Counted from the first letter of the stretch, positions 11,138 through 24,554 are shown. The stretch is 64,000 nt of DNA from Tolypocladium sp. Sup5 PDA-1 (GCA_000750105.3 JPHH03000003.1:1054001-1118000), one strand, 5' to 3'. Numbers and translations: made by a program. The notes: generated by a model not told the origin, from the letters alone.

Positions 11138-14100
11138 ATGAGGGTGATTGAAGTTGTTATCGACGTGCGTGCCCCCATTATCTGCACCTTTGTATCTCGC
11201 TAACCCGCTGAACAGGGCTTCAAGTCGTACGCCGTACGAACGGTGATATCAGGATGGTAAAGACCCAGCCCACCCGATTCGACGCCCGACGACGCTGACC
11301 AAGCCCAGGGACGAGAGCTTCAACTCCATTACTGGCCTGAACGGCAGTGGCAAGTCCAATATTCTGGACTCAATATGTTTCGTCCTCGGCATCACAAACA
11401 TGTCCACGGTTCGAGCGCAAAACCTCCAGGTATGACCACCCGGGCGCATTCCCTTGGCCGCATGGATAATAACGAGCGCAGGATCTCATCTACAAGCGCG
11501 GCCAAGCTGGTGTCACCAAAGCCAGCGTGACGATTGTTTTCGACAACAGGGATAAGAAGAAGTCGCCGATCGGATTCGAGGAGTATGCCACGATCAGCGT
11601 TACTCGCCAGATTGTTCTCGGTGGCACCTCCAAATACCTCATCAACGGCCATCGAGCACAGCAGCAGACAGTCCAAAACCTGTTCCAGTCTGTGCAGCTC
11701 AACATCAACAACCCCAACTTCCTCATTATGCAGGGACGAATCACCAAGGTCCTGAACATGAAGGCGGTGGAGATCTTGGCCATGATCGAGGAGGCGGCAG
11801 GAACAAGGATGTTCGAGGACCGACGAGACAAGGCGCTGAAAACAATGGCGAAGAAGGAGTTGAAACTGCAGGAGTTGAGGGAGCTTCTGAAGGACGAAAT
11901 CGAGCCCAAGCTCGAAAAGCTCCGCACCGAAAAGCGCGCTTTCCTGGACTTCCAGCAAACTCAGAACGACCTCGAACGACTCACCAGGCTCGTGGTTGCG
12001 TACGACTATATCAAGTGCCAGGAGAAGCTGAAGCAATCGGCAGCGGATCTCGAGGGAAAGAAACAGCGGCACAAAGAATTGGAAGACTCGGCAACACGGC
12101 TCAAAGACGAGATATCCCATCTGGAAGAGGATGTCAAAAAGGTACGATCCCAGCGGGACAAGGAGCTCAAGAAAGGTGGCAAGGCTCAGGCACTCGAAGA
12201 TGCTGTCAAGAAGCACGCCAATGAGCTCGTGCGACTCGCCACTGTGATGGACTTGAAGAACACAAGTCTGACGGAGGAGAGGGAGAAGAAGGCGTCTGTG
12301 GAGAAGACTGTGTCGGAACTAGAAGCAACGCTCAAAGACAAGACGGCTGCCTTCGAAAATGCCAAGGCGGCTTACGACACGGCAAAGGATGATCTCGCAA
12401 AGCAAAGCAAGGACGCCGAATCGAAGGAGGAGCTTTTGCAAACCCTGCAAACTGGTGTTGCGTCCAAGGATGGCCAAGAGAGTGGCTACCAAGGCCAGCT
12501 GCAAGATGCACGGAACCGCGCCACGACGGCTGCCACGGAGCAGGAGCAAGCCAAACTCAAGATCACCCACTTGCAGAGCCGCCTGAAGGAGGAGGAACCC
12601 CGAGCGAAGAAGGCCAAGGAGCAAAACGCATGCCTGTTGCGGGACTTGGAGGGCCTAAAGTCACAGGCACAACGGTTGGAGAAGGAACTGGGCAAGCTCG
12701 GCTTTGAACCTGGCCAGGAAGAAGACATGTACAAGCAAGAATCGCTCTTGCAACAAACCGTTCGGAACTTTCGCCAGGATTCCGACAAGCTCAAGCGCCA
12801 AGTTGCCAATACCGACTTCAACTACGCGGATCCTGTCCCTGGGTTTGATCGATCCAAAGTCAAGGGTCTGGTCGCGCAGCTTTTCACTCTCGACAAGCAG
12901 CATACCAAAGCAGGCACAGCACTGGAAATCTGTGCTGGAGGGCGTCTGTACAACGTCGTAGTTGATTCAGAGGTTACCGGCACACAACTGCTCCAGAAAG
13001 GCAAGCTCAGGAAGCGTGTGACGATTATTCCTTTGAACAAGATCGCGGCGTTCAAAGCCTCTGCACAGACCATTGCCACTGCGCAAAGCATCGCGCCTGG
13101 GAGGGTCGACCTCGCCCTGTCCTTGGTCGGCTACGACGAGGAGGTCTCGGCTGCCATGGAGTATGTCTTTGGCAACACCCTGGTCTGCGCAGACGCGGAA
13201 ACGGCAAAGCGGGTGACCTTTGATCCTAATGTGAGGATGAGAAGCATCACCCTGGAAGGAGACGCATACGACCCTTCTGGAACTCTGTCAGGCGGCAGCG
13301 CGCCAAACTCGAGCGGCGTCCTGATCACCTTGCAGAAGCTCAACAACATCGCGAGGCAGCTGAACGAAGCTGAGCAGTCGCTGAAAGAGGTCCAGTCGAA
13401 GATTGCCAATGAGAAGTCCAAGCTGGACCAGGGTCGTCGTATCAAGCAGGACCTCGACTTGAAGAACCACGAGGTCAAGCTGGCCGAGGAGCAGATTGGC
13501 GGAAACTCTTCCTCGTCAATCATTCAAGAGGTCGCAAACATGAAAACCACCATCGCCGAGCTCCAGGAAAGCATCACCCAGGCAAAGACACGTCAATCAG
13601 AAGCCAGCGCAGACGTGAAGCGGATCGAGAATGACATGAAGGACTTCGATACAAACAAGGACGCCAAGCTGGTGGAATTGCAGAAGTCGCTCGACAAGCT
13701 CCGGGCTGGCTTGGATACAAACTCGGCGACCGTCAAGGCCCTGCAGAAGGAGCTCCAAGGCGCACAGTTGGATCTGGAGCAAGTTGGCGGTGACCTGTCA
13801 GCTGCGCGAGATCAGCTGCAGGAGGTGGAGCTCGGGATCAAGGCGCAGCAGCAGGACGTTGAGAACCTTGTCAAGCAGCAGGCTGAGCTTACCGAGACTC
13901 ACGATGCTGTTCAAGCTCAACTTGACGACGAGCGTGCCAAGCTGCACCTGTTTGATGACGAGCTTCGAGCTCTGGAGGAAGCCACACGCTCCAAGAATGC
14001 CCGCATCGCCGAAGACGGCTTGGAGAAGCAAAAGCTTGGCCACCAAATCGAGCGCTTTCACAAGGAGCAACAAGGAGCGGTAGACAATGTCTCTCGCCTG

Positions 14101-14890
14101 GAGGCTGACCATGAATGGATCGGGGACGAAAAGGACAAGTTTGGCCGCAGCGGCACGCCTTACAATTTCCAAGGTCAAAACATTGGCGAATGCAAGTCGA
14201 CGCTGCGCAACTTGACAGAACGCTTCCAAGGAATGAAGAAGAAGATCAACCCCAAGGTTATGAACATGATTGATAGCGTCGAGAAGAAGGAAGTGTCGCT
14301 GAAGCACATGATCAAGACGGTGATCCGGGACAAACGGAAGATCGAAGAGACCATTGTCAGCTTGGACGACTACAAGAAGAAGGCCCTGCAAGAGACGTGG
14401 CAAAAGGTCAACGGCGACTTTGGTCAAATCTTCTCGGAGCTCCTCCCAGGAGGTAGCTTCGCGAAGCTGGACCCGCCCGAGGGAAAGACCATCAGCGATG
14501 GTCTCGAGGTCAAGGTCTGCCTGGGCAAGGTGTGGAAGCAAAGTTTGACTGAGCTGAGTGGTGGTCAAAGGTATGCGTTCCCCGACAGGCGCTGGTTGTG
14601 CTACGTGAAACTGACAATGATACAGATCACTGGTCGCGCTGTCACTCATCATGGCGCTCTTGCAGTTTAAGCCCGCGCCGATGTACATTCTGGATGAGGT
14701 CGACGCCGCCCTCGATCTTTCTCACACGCAAAACATCGGTCGTCTCATCAAGACGCGTTTCAAGGGCTCACAGTTCATCGTCGTCAGTCTGAAGGACGGC
14801 ATGTTCCAGAACGCCAACCGCATCTTCCGCACACGCTTTAGTGAAGGCACCAGCATGGTCCAAGCCTTGACTCCGGCGGACTTGAGATGA
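11138..14890 (+). CDS. SMC2: Structural maintenance of chromosomes protein 2 (condensin subunit)
   Basis: Five exons, 11138-11164, 11216-11256, 11309-11429, 11482-14570 and 14626-14890, give 1180 aa, the normal Smc2 length. The first three exons are tiny (27, 41 and 121 nt) and build the N-terminal ATPase lobe, with Walker A GLNGSGKS at 32-39. The Smc2-specific NPNFLIMQGRITKVLNM follows. Two long coiled-coil arms flank a hinge at about 517-660 (KVKGLVAQLF to DPSGTLSGGS). The C-terminal lobe carries the ABC signature LSGGQ across the last splice site and Walker B YILDEVD (D1116-E1117). Family role: with Smc4 and non-SMC subunits it forms condensin, the ATP-driven loop extruder that compacts mitotic chromosomes. 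Confidence 0.96.
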
Positions 14891-15061
14891 GGGTGCTGTT
14901 TCACGACGCGACTCTATGAGACATGAAGAGTGAAACGGGCTGATATTTGATTACGGATTTAGTGGGCATGAGAGGGAGCGCGCGTTGATGATTTGTGTAC
15001 AGAGGCTCAGCACATTTTGACGGGAATGGCAATTTGTAGGTATACTGCTTGGTTGTTGATA

Positions 15062-16757
15062 TCATGAAGCGCCGGTCGCCTTTTGGCCTGCCTGTTTAGC
15101 CTCCCGATTGCTCTGCCCTTGGCCCAAGTAAAAGTGCGAGCCCCGTTGGAGAACGTCCACCTCCATCCCCACCTCCAGGAACGACTGGAGATGCTCTGGC
15201 TCGCCAGCCTCTTGGAACACAGGGCAGAGCTGCATGCCGAGACAACCCATTTTAGGGGCGCCCTCATCGATTTCACGGTGCTTGCGTAGTGCCCGATCCG
15301 GTTCCACCCCGTGACGAGTTCCGGTGGCCGGATCGACGTTGGGCAGTTTGCATCTTGGCACCTCGAGTCAGCCCTGTGCTGTGCAGCGAGCGAGTCAGGT
15401 TTTTGGGGAAGAGGCAGCCAGCGTAACTCACCGTACAGTGCGGCACGACACGTCAAAGACGGTTGGCGCCTCGTTGCTAATATCGTGGCCGTCCATGCGC
15501 TTGAACTGGACAGACCGCCAATGGTCCTCGTCATACTCTTCCGCCCCAGAGACTTTCATTGGTGCGGGTGGAAGCGAGTCAGTCGTGAACAGTCCTTCAT
15601 AGTGGCAATAAAGCCGGGACGGCTAGGCAGACTTGTTTGGTCTGCGCAGTAGGACTTACTGATGATGTTGGCGCGGAACCTCCGCGCGTCAAGGCGCTGG
15701 ATGGACTGGTCCTTTTGGATTTTGGTCTCGAGCGCATGTATGCTCGTCAGACTGAGCAAGTGCAGGGGATACTGCTAGGCGAATTAGAGATACAGTTGCA
15801 CGGACGACGTGACTGATCGCGTGGAACGGTGTATCTGTGTTGCTGCTTACATACCCCATCCTGGAAGTCGATGACTGGCTGGTAGCCCAGGGCGTCAATC
15901 CGCGGCGCGCAGCGGAAGACCCGGCGCTGGTTCGCGGGATCCATACGGAACAGGCCCAGCGGGTGCTTGACGCCGAGATAGCAGGCGAGCTCGGGCGGCA
16001 GTTCCCTCTGCATGTTGAGCGCGCACGGCGCGTCCTTCCAGATCTTGACGTTGGCGAGCTCGTATCCCCGCGAGGCCATGTCGGCCTTGGACGGGAACTC
16101 GAGGGGCAGCATGAACTCCCTCTCGGGCACGGCGCTCAGACCGCGGCTCAGCTTGGCCGTCGCCAGCTGCATCAGGCCTCGCAGCCCCTTGTCCGTCCAC
16201 GGGAATCTCGTAACGATGAAACCGCCCTCCAGCCTCCCCAGCTGTCTGCTCGTCTTGCCCACGTCGGGCAGCCATATGTCAACCTTGACCTTGGCCAGCA
16301 GGGGTGTCAGCCTCAGCGTGAGGATCTCCCACGCGCTCTCCTCCCCACCATCGGCACCCGCTGCTGCTACCGCTGCTCCCCCGGGCTCAGGCTTGAGCTG
16401 GGCAAAGGTGAAGAGACGGTCATGCTCGAAGCCGTGGGGCAGCACCTTGGTGCGCGGAAGCTCGATGCCGCGACACGACTTGATGGGATAGATGTACAGG
16501 CTCTGTATCTTGGCCGGTTGGCCGACCTGTGGCTGATGGATCGGCGAATGCTGCGTCCGCAGGTTGCTGTTCGGCAAGCGCACGCCAAGCTTGCTGTGCG
16601 TTTGCCGCAACGCGTCGCTCCGCTCGACCGGGATAGGAGGAAAGAGGATGAAGACGGGAACGAGAAACACGACTATCGTGACGACCAGGAGAAAGACGGA
16701 GCTATGGTCGAATTGGGCGAGGGCTCCGCCAGAGAATGTCATCGTGCCAGGGGCCAA
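15062..16757 (-). CDS. Membrane-anchored MOSC-domain protein (mARC/YcbX-like)
   Basis: Four exons, 16757-15855, 15771-15660, 15552-15432 and 15353-15062, give 475 aa. A single hydrophobic segment at about residues 20-42 (SSVFLLVVTIVVFLVPVF) anchors the protein. Next comes a MOSC N-terminal barrel starting IQSLYIYPIKSCRGIEL, then the MOSC core with RRFRANIIISG and CRTVRCKLPNVDPATG. In mARC and YcbX proteins the cysteine of the RC...DP.TG motif binds molybdenum; the equivalent here is C380. Family knowledge: mARC proteins carry the Moco sulfurase-like fold and reduce N-hydroxylated compounds with cytochrome b5 and its reductase. Activity and membrane location here are inferred. The 3' ends of this gene and SMC2 converge 171 bp apart. 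Confidence 0.87.
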
Positions 16758-17691
16758 GCTGAATAGCCAATCTGTCGACAGGTCAGAGATGAGGTCGCCG
16801 TCGCTCTTCGATCGCCAGCTCCGTATGCGTAAGCAAAGTCGCGGATTCGCGATGTTTCAAGGAAAAGATGTCGTCGACGCGAAAAACGTTCTCTCTGCTG
16901 TCTCCCGCGGGTTCTTATAACTGGGTGACGACAGACGTCAGAACTGAAACCGCAACAATGCAGGATCCACTGGGATTGAGCCTCCTAACCTGTTTGAGCT
17001 CGAGGATGGCAAACCAATTTTGCCTTGTCCGTCACGCGCAGCGTACGAGTAGACAAGAAGGTCTTGGATGTGGCATCCCGTGGTAGCGTGGTTCTCGGCA
17101 GCTGTTACCGACCATGAGGCTGCTGCTTTAAAGCTGATGAGGTTGGACAGAGGTGAAACGCCATGCAACACGGGAGACCCTGAGGTATAGGGTAGGTCGC
17201 CACACAAGTTGCAGTCCAGCAGACACCAGCCGTGGAGAACCACGATGGATCATGGATGTCCTTGAAAGCCAGCATACAGTCAGTCATTGCTCTCATCATG
17301 TAATTCACTTGAAAGAGACCATGGCCAATGTTCGCGGTGGTTTCCGGGAGGCACCGTCGCGCCAGCCGGCTGTGACCCAAATCAGCAACTACATCCATGA
17401 CGATGAACCACTCTGGTAATTGGAGGCCTGCCTTGCCCTCTTTGGCTTCATTGCACACGTTATACCGACTACGGGACGCGCAGGCACGGCACACCCGACT
17501 CCCCGAATGCACGCACGCCGCCCTATCCGTAAGGCTGATGGGCAGAGAATGCCGAACTCGAGCGGCTCTCGCAAGTCGGGATCAACGCTCACGTAAGTGC
17601 TTTGAAAAGTGACACCGCCGATCTCAGAACTCGCAGGTACGTACGGACTACTCTGAATGTGCATGAGAGCTTGGGCGACGCGCAATGAGCC

Positions 17692-17722
17692 GCAGATGCT
17701 GCAGATGCTGCAGATGCTGCAG
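17692..17722. repeat. 9-bp tandem repeat
   Basis: Three full copies plus four bases of gcagatgct occur in tandem, all exact, in non-coding DNA. Confidence 0.9.
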
Positions 17723-20700
17723 TGATGAGACAGGGAAATGTGACAGCTTCACAGCATGCAGTTGGCTCAGGACGAAACATGCAAGCGTCTTGACAAGAAC
17801 CAACAAGCAGTGATGGGTCGGGCGTCGTGCGTCGTCGTATACCCAAGGTCTTGTGTCGTATACCCAGCGCCCAGGGGTCTTGTTTTTTTGGTGGCAACCA
17901 GTACCAAGTGTGCAGCGACAGCGACGGAACGACGTCTCCAGCGAGGTTGCAAGTTTACCCAACCTGCAGGGGGTGGGACAATGACAGGTCGGCAACTACC
18001 GAGAGTTACAGCGCCTCGCAGCTCGACAGGCAGGGTCTTCCAAAGCAGCCCTTTGTCGCGTGATACAGTGGCCCTACAGGCATGAGCAGTTGGATGACAG
18101 CGACCCCTCGAACGACTTTCACATGAGTTTCTTTCTTCCATTGCGTGGGGCCCTTGGCAGCATCAAGCTTGCCCGAGGCATTGTCCCCTCTCAGCTTCCC
18201 CTCATTTGCTCAGAAAGGCAAGCAGACTTTTTGACACCCGGTCGATCAATCAGCTCCCATGTGCTGGGCTGCATGATCTCGTTGCTTATCGGGTGGCTGG
18301 TTCGGGGACGCCACACACACCCACCTGCTCGTTCCATTCAGGATGCAAACCTGGTAACGTCGATCAGTCGGGAATGCGCAAAGCGGAGAGCGCTGCCGCG
18401 ACCCAAAGTCGAACCCTCTCTTGACGTGCGTGAGAGAAGAGGGACTGGTGTTAACCTGTTTTGGTCCCGTCGAATATCCCGACAGCCGACGGATAAAGGG
18501 AGCAAGGAACGCGGATGTTGCGGGATTCGCTCCCTTGCCTTGGCTGAGGGACGAGGGCTGGCGAGATGGGCAAGGACAGTTGGTGGAACAACTGCTGTAG
18601 AGCTCACTGGAGCAAACAGGCCAGATCAGGTGCCACCGCAGGAGTTTAGGAGTATTCGCAGGCATATTCGTACTTCGTACGAGTACACCTTGTCCGCCTG
18701 CTGAATATCTGACGGCGGCATCAATTGGTGGACGGAGGACAACCCCGCTGCGGAAACACAGCTTCCATAATCAGGCCCCCTTGCAAGCCCAACACGTCAA
18801 AGGTCCCAGGCAGCTGTTGATTAGCTCGAGTCGTGGAAAATGCTTGCCCTGCAGTACAATAATAGCTGCATGCACCCCGGCCTGGGCCTGGCTGGAGATG
18901 TCGGCGTCTTGGCTTCTGGAGGGGCTCGGACATCCAGGCACGTCACTGCGGGAGTTGGCCGGGCCCAATCCGGCAACGTCTTCATTAGGCAATGGAAATT
19001 AATTTGACTCAGTTGGCCGGCGTGGCTTGTCGGAATATTCCCTTTATTTTAGCGGAGGACGGATAACTCTCCGTCGGATCTATTTCAGGCTGTCGGCAAG
19101 GAAGCCCGCATTTGGGTTCCTGCGGAGTGCTGCCCTCCGTACAACACCTGCGAAGTAGTTGACGAAAAATCCGTGAGAGGCGGCAACTGAGATGATATGG
19201 AGAGCCCAACGGCCTGGAGGATGTCGACAGAGACCACACTGCTCGGCAGCATGACGGGTTGGAGCTGAGCACCCAGAGGCGCGGGAGCCGGTTGTCGAGC
19301 CCCTGGAGCAATGATGTCGTCGGTCCGGCGGGATTGTGGGCTGGCATGGAAGCTGATGCCCCGCCAAAGTCCCGCTGCCATCGTCGTCCTGCATCTGCCT
19401 GCCACGAGCTTCTGGCCTTTTTACGGTCCTGGAGAATGCAGATCTCGCCCCGGCTCAGCCTCCCTCCACACCAGGGGCCCTTGATCTCCGCTGTCGTGTC
19501 GTCTCTTCTCCGCCGAGCGGCAGGAGCCGACTGACTGATGAATCGTGCTAAAATTGCAGTTCTGAAGCTTGTCGTAATCTTCCACTGGTAGAGCACCGCC
19601 TCTGGGGAACTCTTTAACTCACAGCCGTTGAGCGCGGAACTTTTGGATATGGCGGCAGGTCAGTAACCAGCAGAGCAGTTGAGGAATCATGGAGGGAAGC
19701 CCAGAGCCCCGAAACGAGTCACTCGTGTCTGGCGCCAAGCCTTTCCAATCGCCCAGTGCCCCCTTGCTCCCTCCCCTGACGCCATGTTGTCTGTACCAGC
19801 GCAGCAGACCGTGGGACCCCGAGAAGGCTTGCCGCGCTGAGCTGTTGATGCAGGATCATCACGCCCAACGTCCAGCTGCAGGACTAGCAAGCCTCTGTGC
19901 CTGCAACGACGCCGTTGGTGAATCGCTGCACGTCGCAGGCACGTAGTCCGTAGTTCACCACAACTGAGCGATATGTGCTTGTGGCTGAAGGAGTCGGACG
20001 ATTATTAGTGCGGTCTCTCCCTCACCGTACGTACGTATCGCCAAAGCGTGGCAGCGGCACTGGCACGGATCGCGGCCGTTGGTGGAATGAAACCTGCATC
20101 TTCTAGAACATGGCCACGGCGCTTCTTGTCGCCGCCCCAGCAGGCTTCACGAGGTCACACTTCCGTGTGTCCACAGGGGCCTGCGTAGGCTTCTTCTCGT
20201 TAACAGTGGCCGTACTTGGTGCTCCCTGCGTCAGTCGTCACAGTCGTTGGCTCGGTCTCCTGTCCAGCTCTGCAAGGCCAGCTCGAGGGACCAGAACGGG
20301 GGTAGTTTTGACGACGACCCCTTGCTCAGGGAGGAGGGCTGGGACGTGGCAATGTGCTGGCTGCTTTGTCGTCTGCCAAGGTGGGATCTGGGACCCCCAT
20401 GCGGCAGGGGGAAATGGGAGGGATAGGGCTTCTCCACGAAGAGGCTTCCGCCTTTCTTCCATCCGTGATCCGGCCCTCTTGTCTCGCGTAAAGGTTCGAG
20501 GCTCGAGCTCTGCAAGGACGTCGATGTCGACTAACAAGAATCGCACTGCCGGTCTGGGCGATCCACAACCGACGGAGCCGCCACGTGAAGGCCCCGTGCA
20601 CTGCCGGTGCTTGACGCAGGGCCAAGAGACGCCATCATGATGCTGGTTTGCTGGCCCATGTGGCTAGGCCAACGGTGGTTTGGTTTGCAGCTGCTGTGTC

Positions 20701-20769
20701 ACCGACTCACCTAGTGAATCTACTACTCGTGCAGTTGGCTCCTGCTAGTTCCGCCGCAGGATGTCATCG

Positions 20770-20815
20770 GGGACGGCGGTGGCTAAACGGCAGGGACGGC
20801 GGTGGCCAAACGGCA
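20770..20815. repeat. 23-bp tandem duplication
   Basis: Two adjacent 23-bp copies (20770-20792 and 20793-20815) differ at one base, ggctaaacgg against ggccaaacgg. The near identity indicates a recent local duplication. Confidence 0.9.
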
Positions 20816-23800
20816 GGGAAGGAGCGTTCACATGGAACAGTACGTACCCCAAAGGCAGCAGTGGTCGCCGAAGTTGGGTATAGTAGCTCATCCATCCATC
20901 GTCCAGAATCCCATCCTTGCCTCCAAGTCCTGCGGAAGTTTACCGACTTTTCTCGCCTTCTCCCACATGGCACTTTAGCACTATTACTCTATCGAACGCA
21001 TCGAGCGCCTTCAGGGCACAGTGTCGACGACACGCCGATCTGGCCCCCATGCGTGCCGTTTCCTCTCCCCGCCTCTGCAACGCACCGGGCCACGCACCCG
21101 CCAGTTGTTGGTTGCCGTTCCTGGCGGCATCCGACGGTGTGGCTCGTCGGTCGATGGCTTCACCAACAAAGGGCTCACACCAACAGCCAGCCCCTCCGCA
21201 ATATTGGCCACGAGTCCACGGCTGCTCACAGACACGCGCCAAATCCCGCACTCGACCTGCTGGAGACGGTGGCACGGGCTAGCCGGCAGCCTCGCAGCTC
21301 TCGCCGAGACCCTTTGCTGCCCGCTGCAGGCTTAGCCTCCCCCCCCCCTACGTATGCTCCCGAGTCTACGGAATACAGCTTGCGCGTGCTCGGGACTCTG
21401 GAGCTCTCTTCTAGGACAAACCTTGGAGTGCGGAACTCCAACTCTCGGTCTAGAGGTTGGTGGCGTTGCTGACACCGCCGTGCATGGATCCACCCATGTG
21501 CATACCCAGACTCGGTGTCGTTGTGAAAGCTGTTCCACGGGGACTTTCTGCAGCGGCCAGCAGGGACTTGGGACTGGGCGAAGGATTGGCTCCCAGACGG
21601 GGAAATACAGATGTGGCACAGATGAAATCGTGCTGCCCTGCGGGGCCGGCCGACATCGTCCACGGCTTCGTACGAATACGACACAAACATACGGAGTAGT
21701 TCCGTCTAGCACCATGGCCCCGAGCCGACCGGCTCAGGAGGGAGCCAGGAAGCCTACGCACTGCAATCCCAATGGTGCGAACGGAAAGCCATCGGCAGTT
21801 GCCGGTTGCGTTTGCGCAAGCGCGCTCCTCCAGTGCCTTCAGGTCTCTGGCACGATTCTCACGAGGTGATGAATATTGCTCGCTGGCGGGAGCATGGAAG
21901 GGCAACGACCGTCAACCCGCCCGTTTCGGATACTGTGTGGACGCCAACCGCCACACCAAAGCCACGGCCAGCATGTGCTTTGTGTCAGGCAGCGTTGAGG
22001 TCGGCTTATTTTATGGAGCAGGGGCGGGAAGGGCGTTTGCTTTGCCTTTGCGTCACAGGATCAACCTGTTCCCCAGCGCCTCGCATGTTTGACACTGGAT
22101 ATGCCGGTCCCACGCACCTACGGACGTGCGGCAGCGGAGGAGCTGTCTTGGTTTGGTTGGCCTGGGAGAGCCTGTTTGAAGATCAGATCACCTGAAGTTG
22201 CCCTCTGGGCGCGTTTGCCCTCACCCCCGGCTCTCTCCACCAGCTCTCGCTGGGATGTGTGGAGCACCGAAGTGCCCAAACGTTGCATTACTGTCTACGA
22301 CTCCACGCTCGACTCTGGACCCCTGCTCCAAGCAAGTACCAAGCTGGTGCCCCATGTCTCCCCAGGCCGTCACCTCGAGAGCAGGCCTTCTCGAACCCGC
22401 TGCCGGCGGAGATCAATTGCTGATTCTGGGAGTTGGCTTCGAGTCACTCATCACTACACCTCAAGGATGTGACTTACTAGCCGTGTGTATGGGTCCTTGC
22501 CGCAAGGCACCTTATCTGTCAGGTCACCGCTGATACTCGTACGAATATCATCTGCATCCTCTCTGCACGCACACGCATATTCGTAGGCCGCGCTGTTCCA
22601 AGGCGTGGTTGGTCGTGAGAAGCGCAGTCAGTCAGTCTCGAGCCCAAAACGGACAAACTGGATACGACGTGTGCGGGTGCATTGATACCAGATTCGCGGC
22701 ACGCAACGCACTCGCGCCCAGCTGTGAGTACTACAACATACATACTCCGTACGTCCGTACATACATACGCAACGATGTGTGGGCAAAACTGGCCAAGGTG
22801 TGGCTGTTGATTCCAAGCCTCCATTCGGTGCGGTCAATACCGATTCAGCTCGCAATTACGGGACCGCCGTACGGAATCCACATGCTATTGCTTCGAATGC
22901 TGACCCCATCCTTACTCAGATCCCGCTTCCATCCAGACCGGATTCCAGCCAGAGGGAACGACAAGGGCCCCTGGGAAGTGTCCTGTTTCCCATGACCGTC
23001 CTTCCAAGCTTCTATTCAACTGCCTGCCCCGCGCCGTGCTAGATGTGGAGGCCAACGACACCATTCACTCCTCGGTCGCTGGTCCTGGTTTCTTATCCGT
23101 CTTAACCTTTGATCGTCTCCATCGGCCACTTGCCTTATTCGGCTCCTTCGGCCTGGTCTTGGCTCATCCACTGTCCACGGCTGTCGAGCTTGTTGCCGTT
23201 GGACGCCGTTTCTCGTCTTATTGCTCAACATCCCAACGTCCTCGGAGCAACTGCCGTCACCACTGACCTTGCTCCGTGCGGCCATATCCTGCTTCACCTC
23301 TCCGGTTCTCCCGTCGACGGACGGGCCCCTGCACAGCTCTTTGTCTCAGGCACCGACGAATTGGCTAGCTCCCGCAAGGTAGCTCTATCAAGAGGGCCCC
23401 CAGTCATATCTCCGACCAACTGTGGGTGCCCGTGAGCCCAGACGTTCGGTTGATCAGCGACAGGCACCACTTGATGAGGGCAACGGCATCCAGAACAGAA
23501 ACACCTCCACGCGGCTGCGTATTCTTAATCAACAACACACCACCCACTCCTCTTCTCTCTGGGGCACTGCGGGACTGCTGCTGGCATTGACCAACCACGG
23601 AGTCTTGCCAGCAAAACATTGCATCCATATTCCGGGATTTTTGGTATCTGACAGGGTCATTCCCTTGCAATGTGCCCCAGTTAATGCCTGTTGCTCAATC
23701 ATCACGTCGTGGTTCCCTGCTTGACCGTCGTGGCAGCTGATGCCATTCCGACACGCAGGCATTGTTCTGGCACGCCACACCCTCGAGTCGATCATCCACA

Positions 23801-24554
23801 CCGTGGTCACCATCCCCATCTTCACAACAAATCCCCCCCTACGAGTACATGTATGTGGCAACGCTGCCAAGAGCCCCACTGACAAGCAACTTCATCAAGA
23901 CTGGGCTGAAGATAGGTAGTCTCTGCCCCGGCTGTCCTGCCGCTTGCCTTTGACGGGGGCTCGGGTTGGCTTCCCGACCCTGCCTGGTTCTCCTCATAAG
24001 GCATTGACTCCCAGGTGTACGGACGAAAATCAAACAAGTCCTCCACGGACGCCGCTCCTCGCCTTGGTGCTGTCTGCCTCCCGATCCATCTGGCTGGAAC
24101 CATCGTGAGACGCTCGAATAGCTCTGAACAGGCAACACCTTCATCGGTATTCAGTCGGAGTATAACCCATCAACACAAGCCCTGAAAAAAACCCAGTCCA
24201 CGGAAATCTCCCTCTTTTTTGTCAATTCGACTCCTTTGTAACCCACGACCAAGCAAGGAAAACGTCCTTGCTTAGGCGGTGCTTGGCCATCTTTCAAATT
24301 GCGACACCCCGTGTTCCATCGACTTGGTCAGCCGAGGTGCTCGGGCCTTGATCTTCAGTCCCTATCATTCTCCAACAAATTTAGTTCAGTCGTCAGCTTC
24401 AGATGCGAGACCCTCCACTACTGACTACTTCGTCTTCTGGGTCGAGCATGCGAAAAGCCTCGGAGCGATTTCAACGCGACTCCAGACGTTACTCGGCACC
24501 GCCTCGATCACCAAGACCTCATTTAATTCGGCTATCCAAGATAAACGAATTCCC

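Larger units (their letters stand above)
16758..24554. other. 7.8-kb region without a supportable gene
   Basis: The stretch separates the MOSC gene from the Zn2Cys6 regulator. Its base composition looks like the rest of the window, so it is not an AT-rich RIP relic. Open frames of 176-274 codons occur (for example 18060-18704, 20110-20640 and 20648-21472), but none shows a known motif, a regular amino-acid composition or phase-consistent introns. It holds several short tandem repeats and the recurring motifs GTACGAATA and TACTCCGTA. It may be regulatory DNA, a long leader of the downstream regulator, or non-coding RNA. The last 350 bp before 24555 are open in the same frame as the regulator. 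Confidence 0.55.

Noticed and set aside
11392..14688. Minus-strand open frames of 274 and 296 codons opposite SMC2
   Set aside because: Antisense shadows of the SMC2 coiled-coil exon.
15837..16766. 309-codon plus-strand open frame opposite the MOSC gene
   Set aside because: It is the antisense shadow of a GC-rich exon. The minus-strand protein has clear MOSC motifs, while this frame has none.
18400..18440. tRNA-like B-box (GGTTCGA) on the minus strand
   Set aside because: The T-arm lacks the CC after the loop, and no A box or acceptor stem pairs with it at tRNA spacing.
20110..21472. Two neighbouring open frames (176 and 274 codons) in the gene desert
   Set aside because: They are in different frames, no splice pair joins them convincingly, one contains a recent 23-bp duplication that would shift frame, and the peptides lack any motif.
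24279..24554. Upstream in-frame ATG of the Zn2Cys6 gene
   Set aside because: The 92 extra residues look like translated leader. The ATG at 24555 begins a more regular sequence. 5' end data would settle it.
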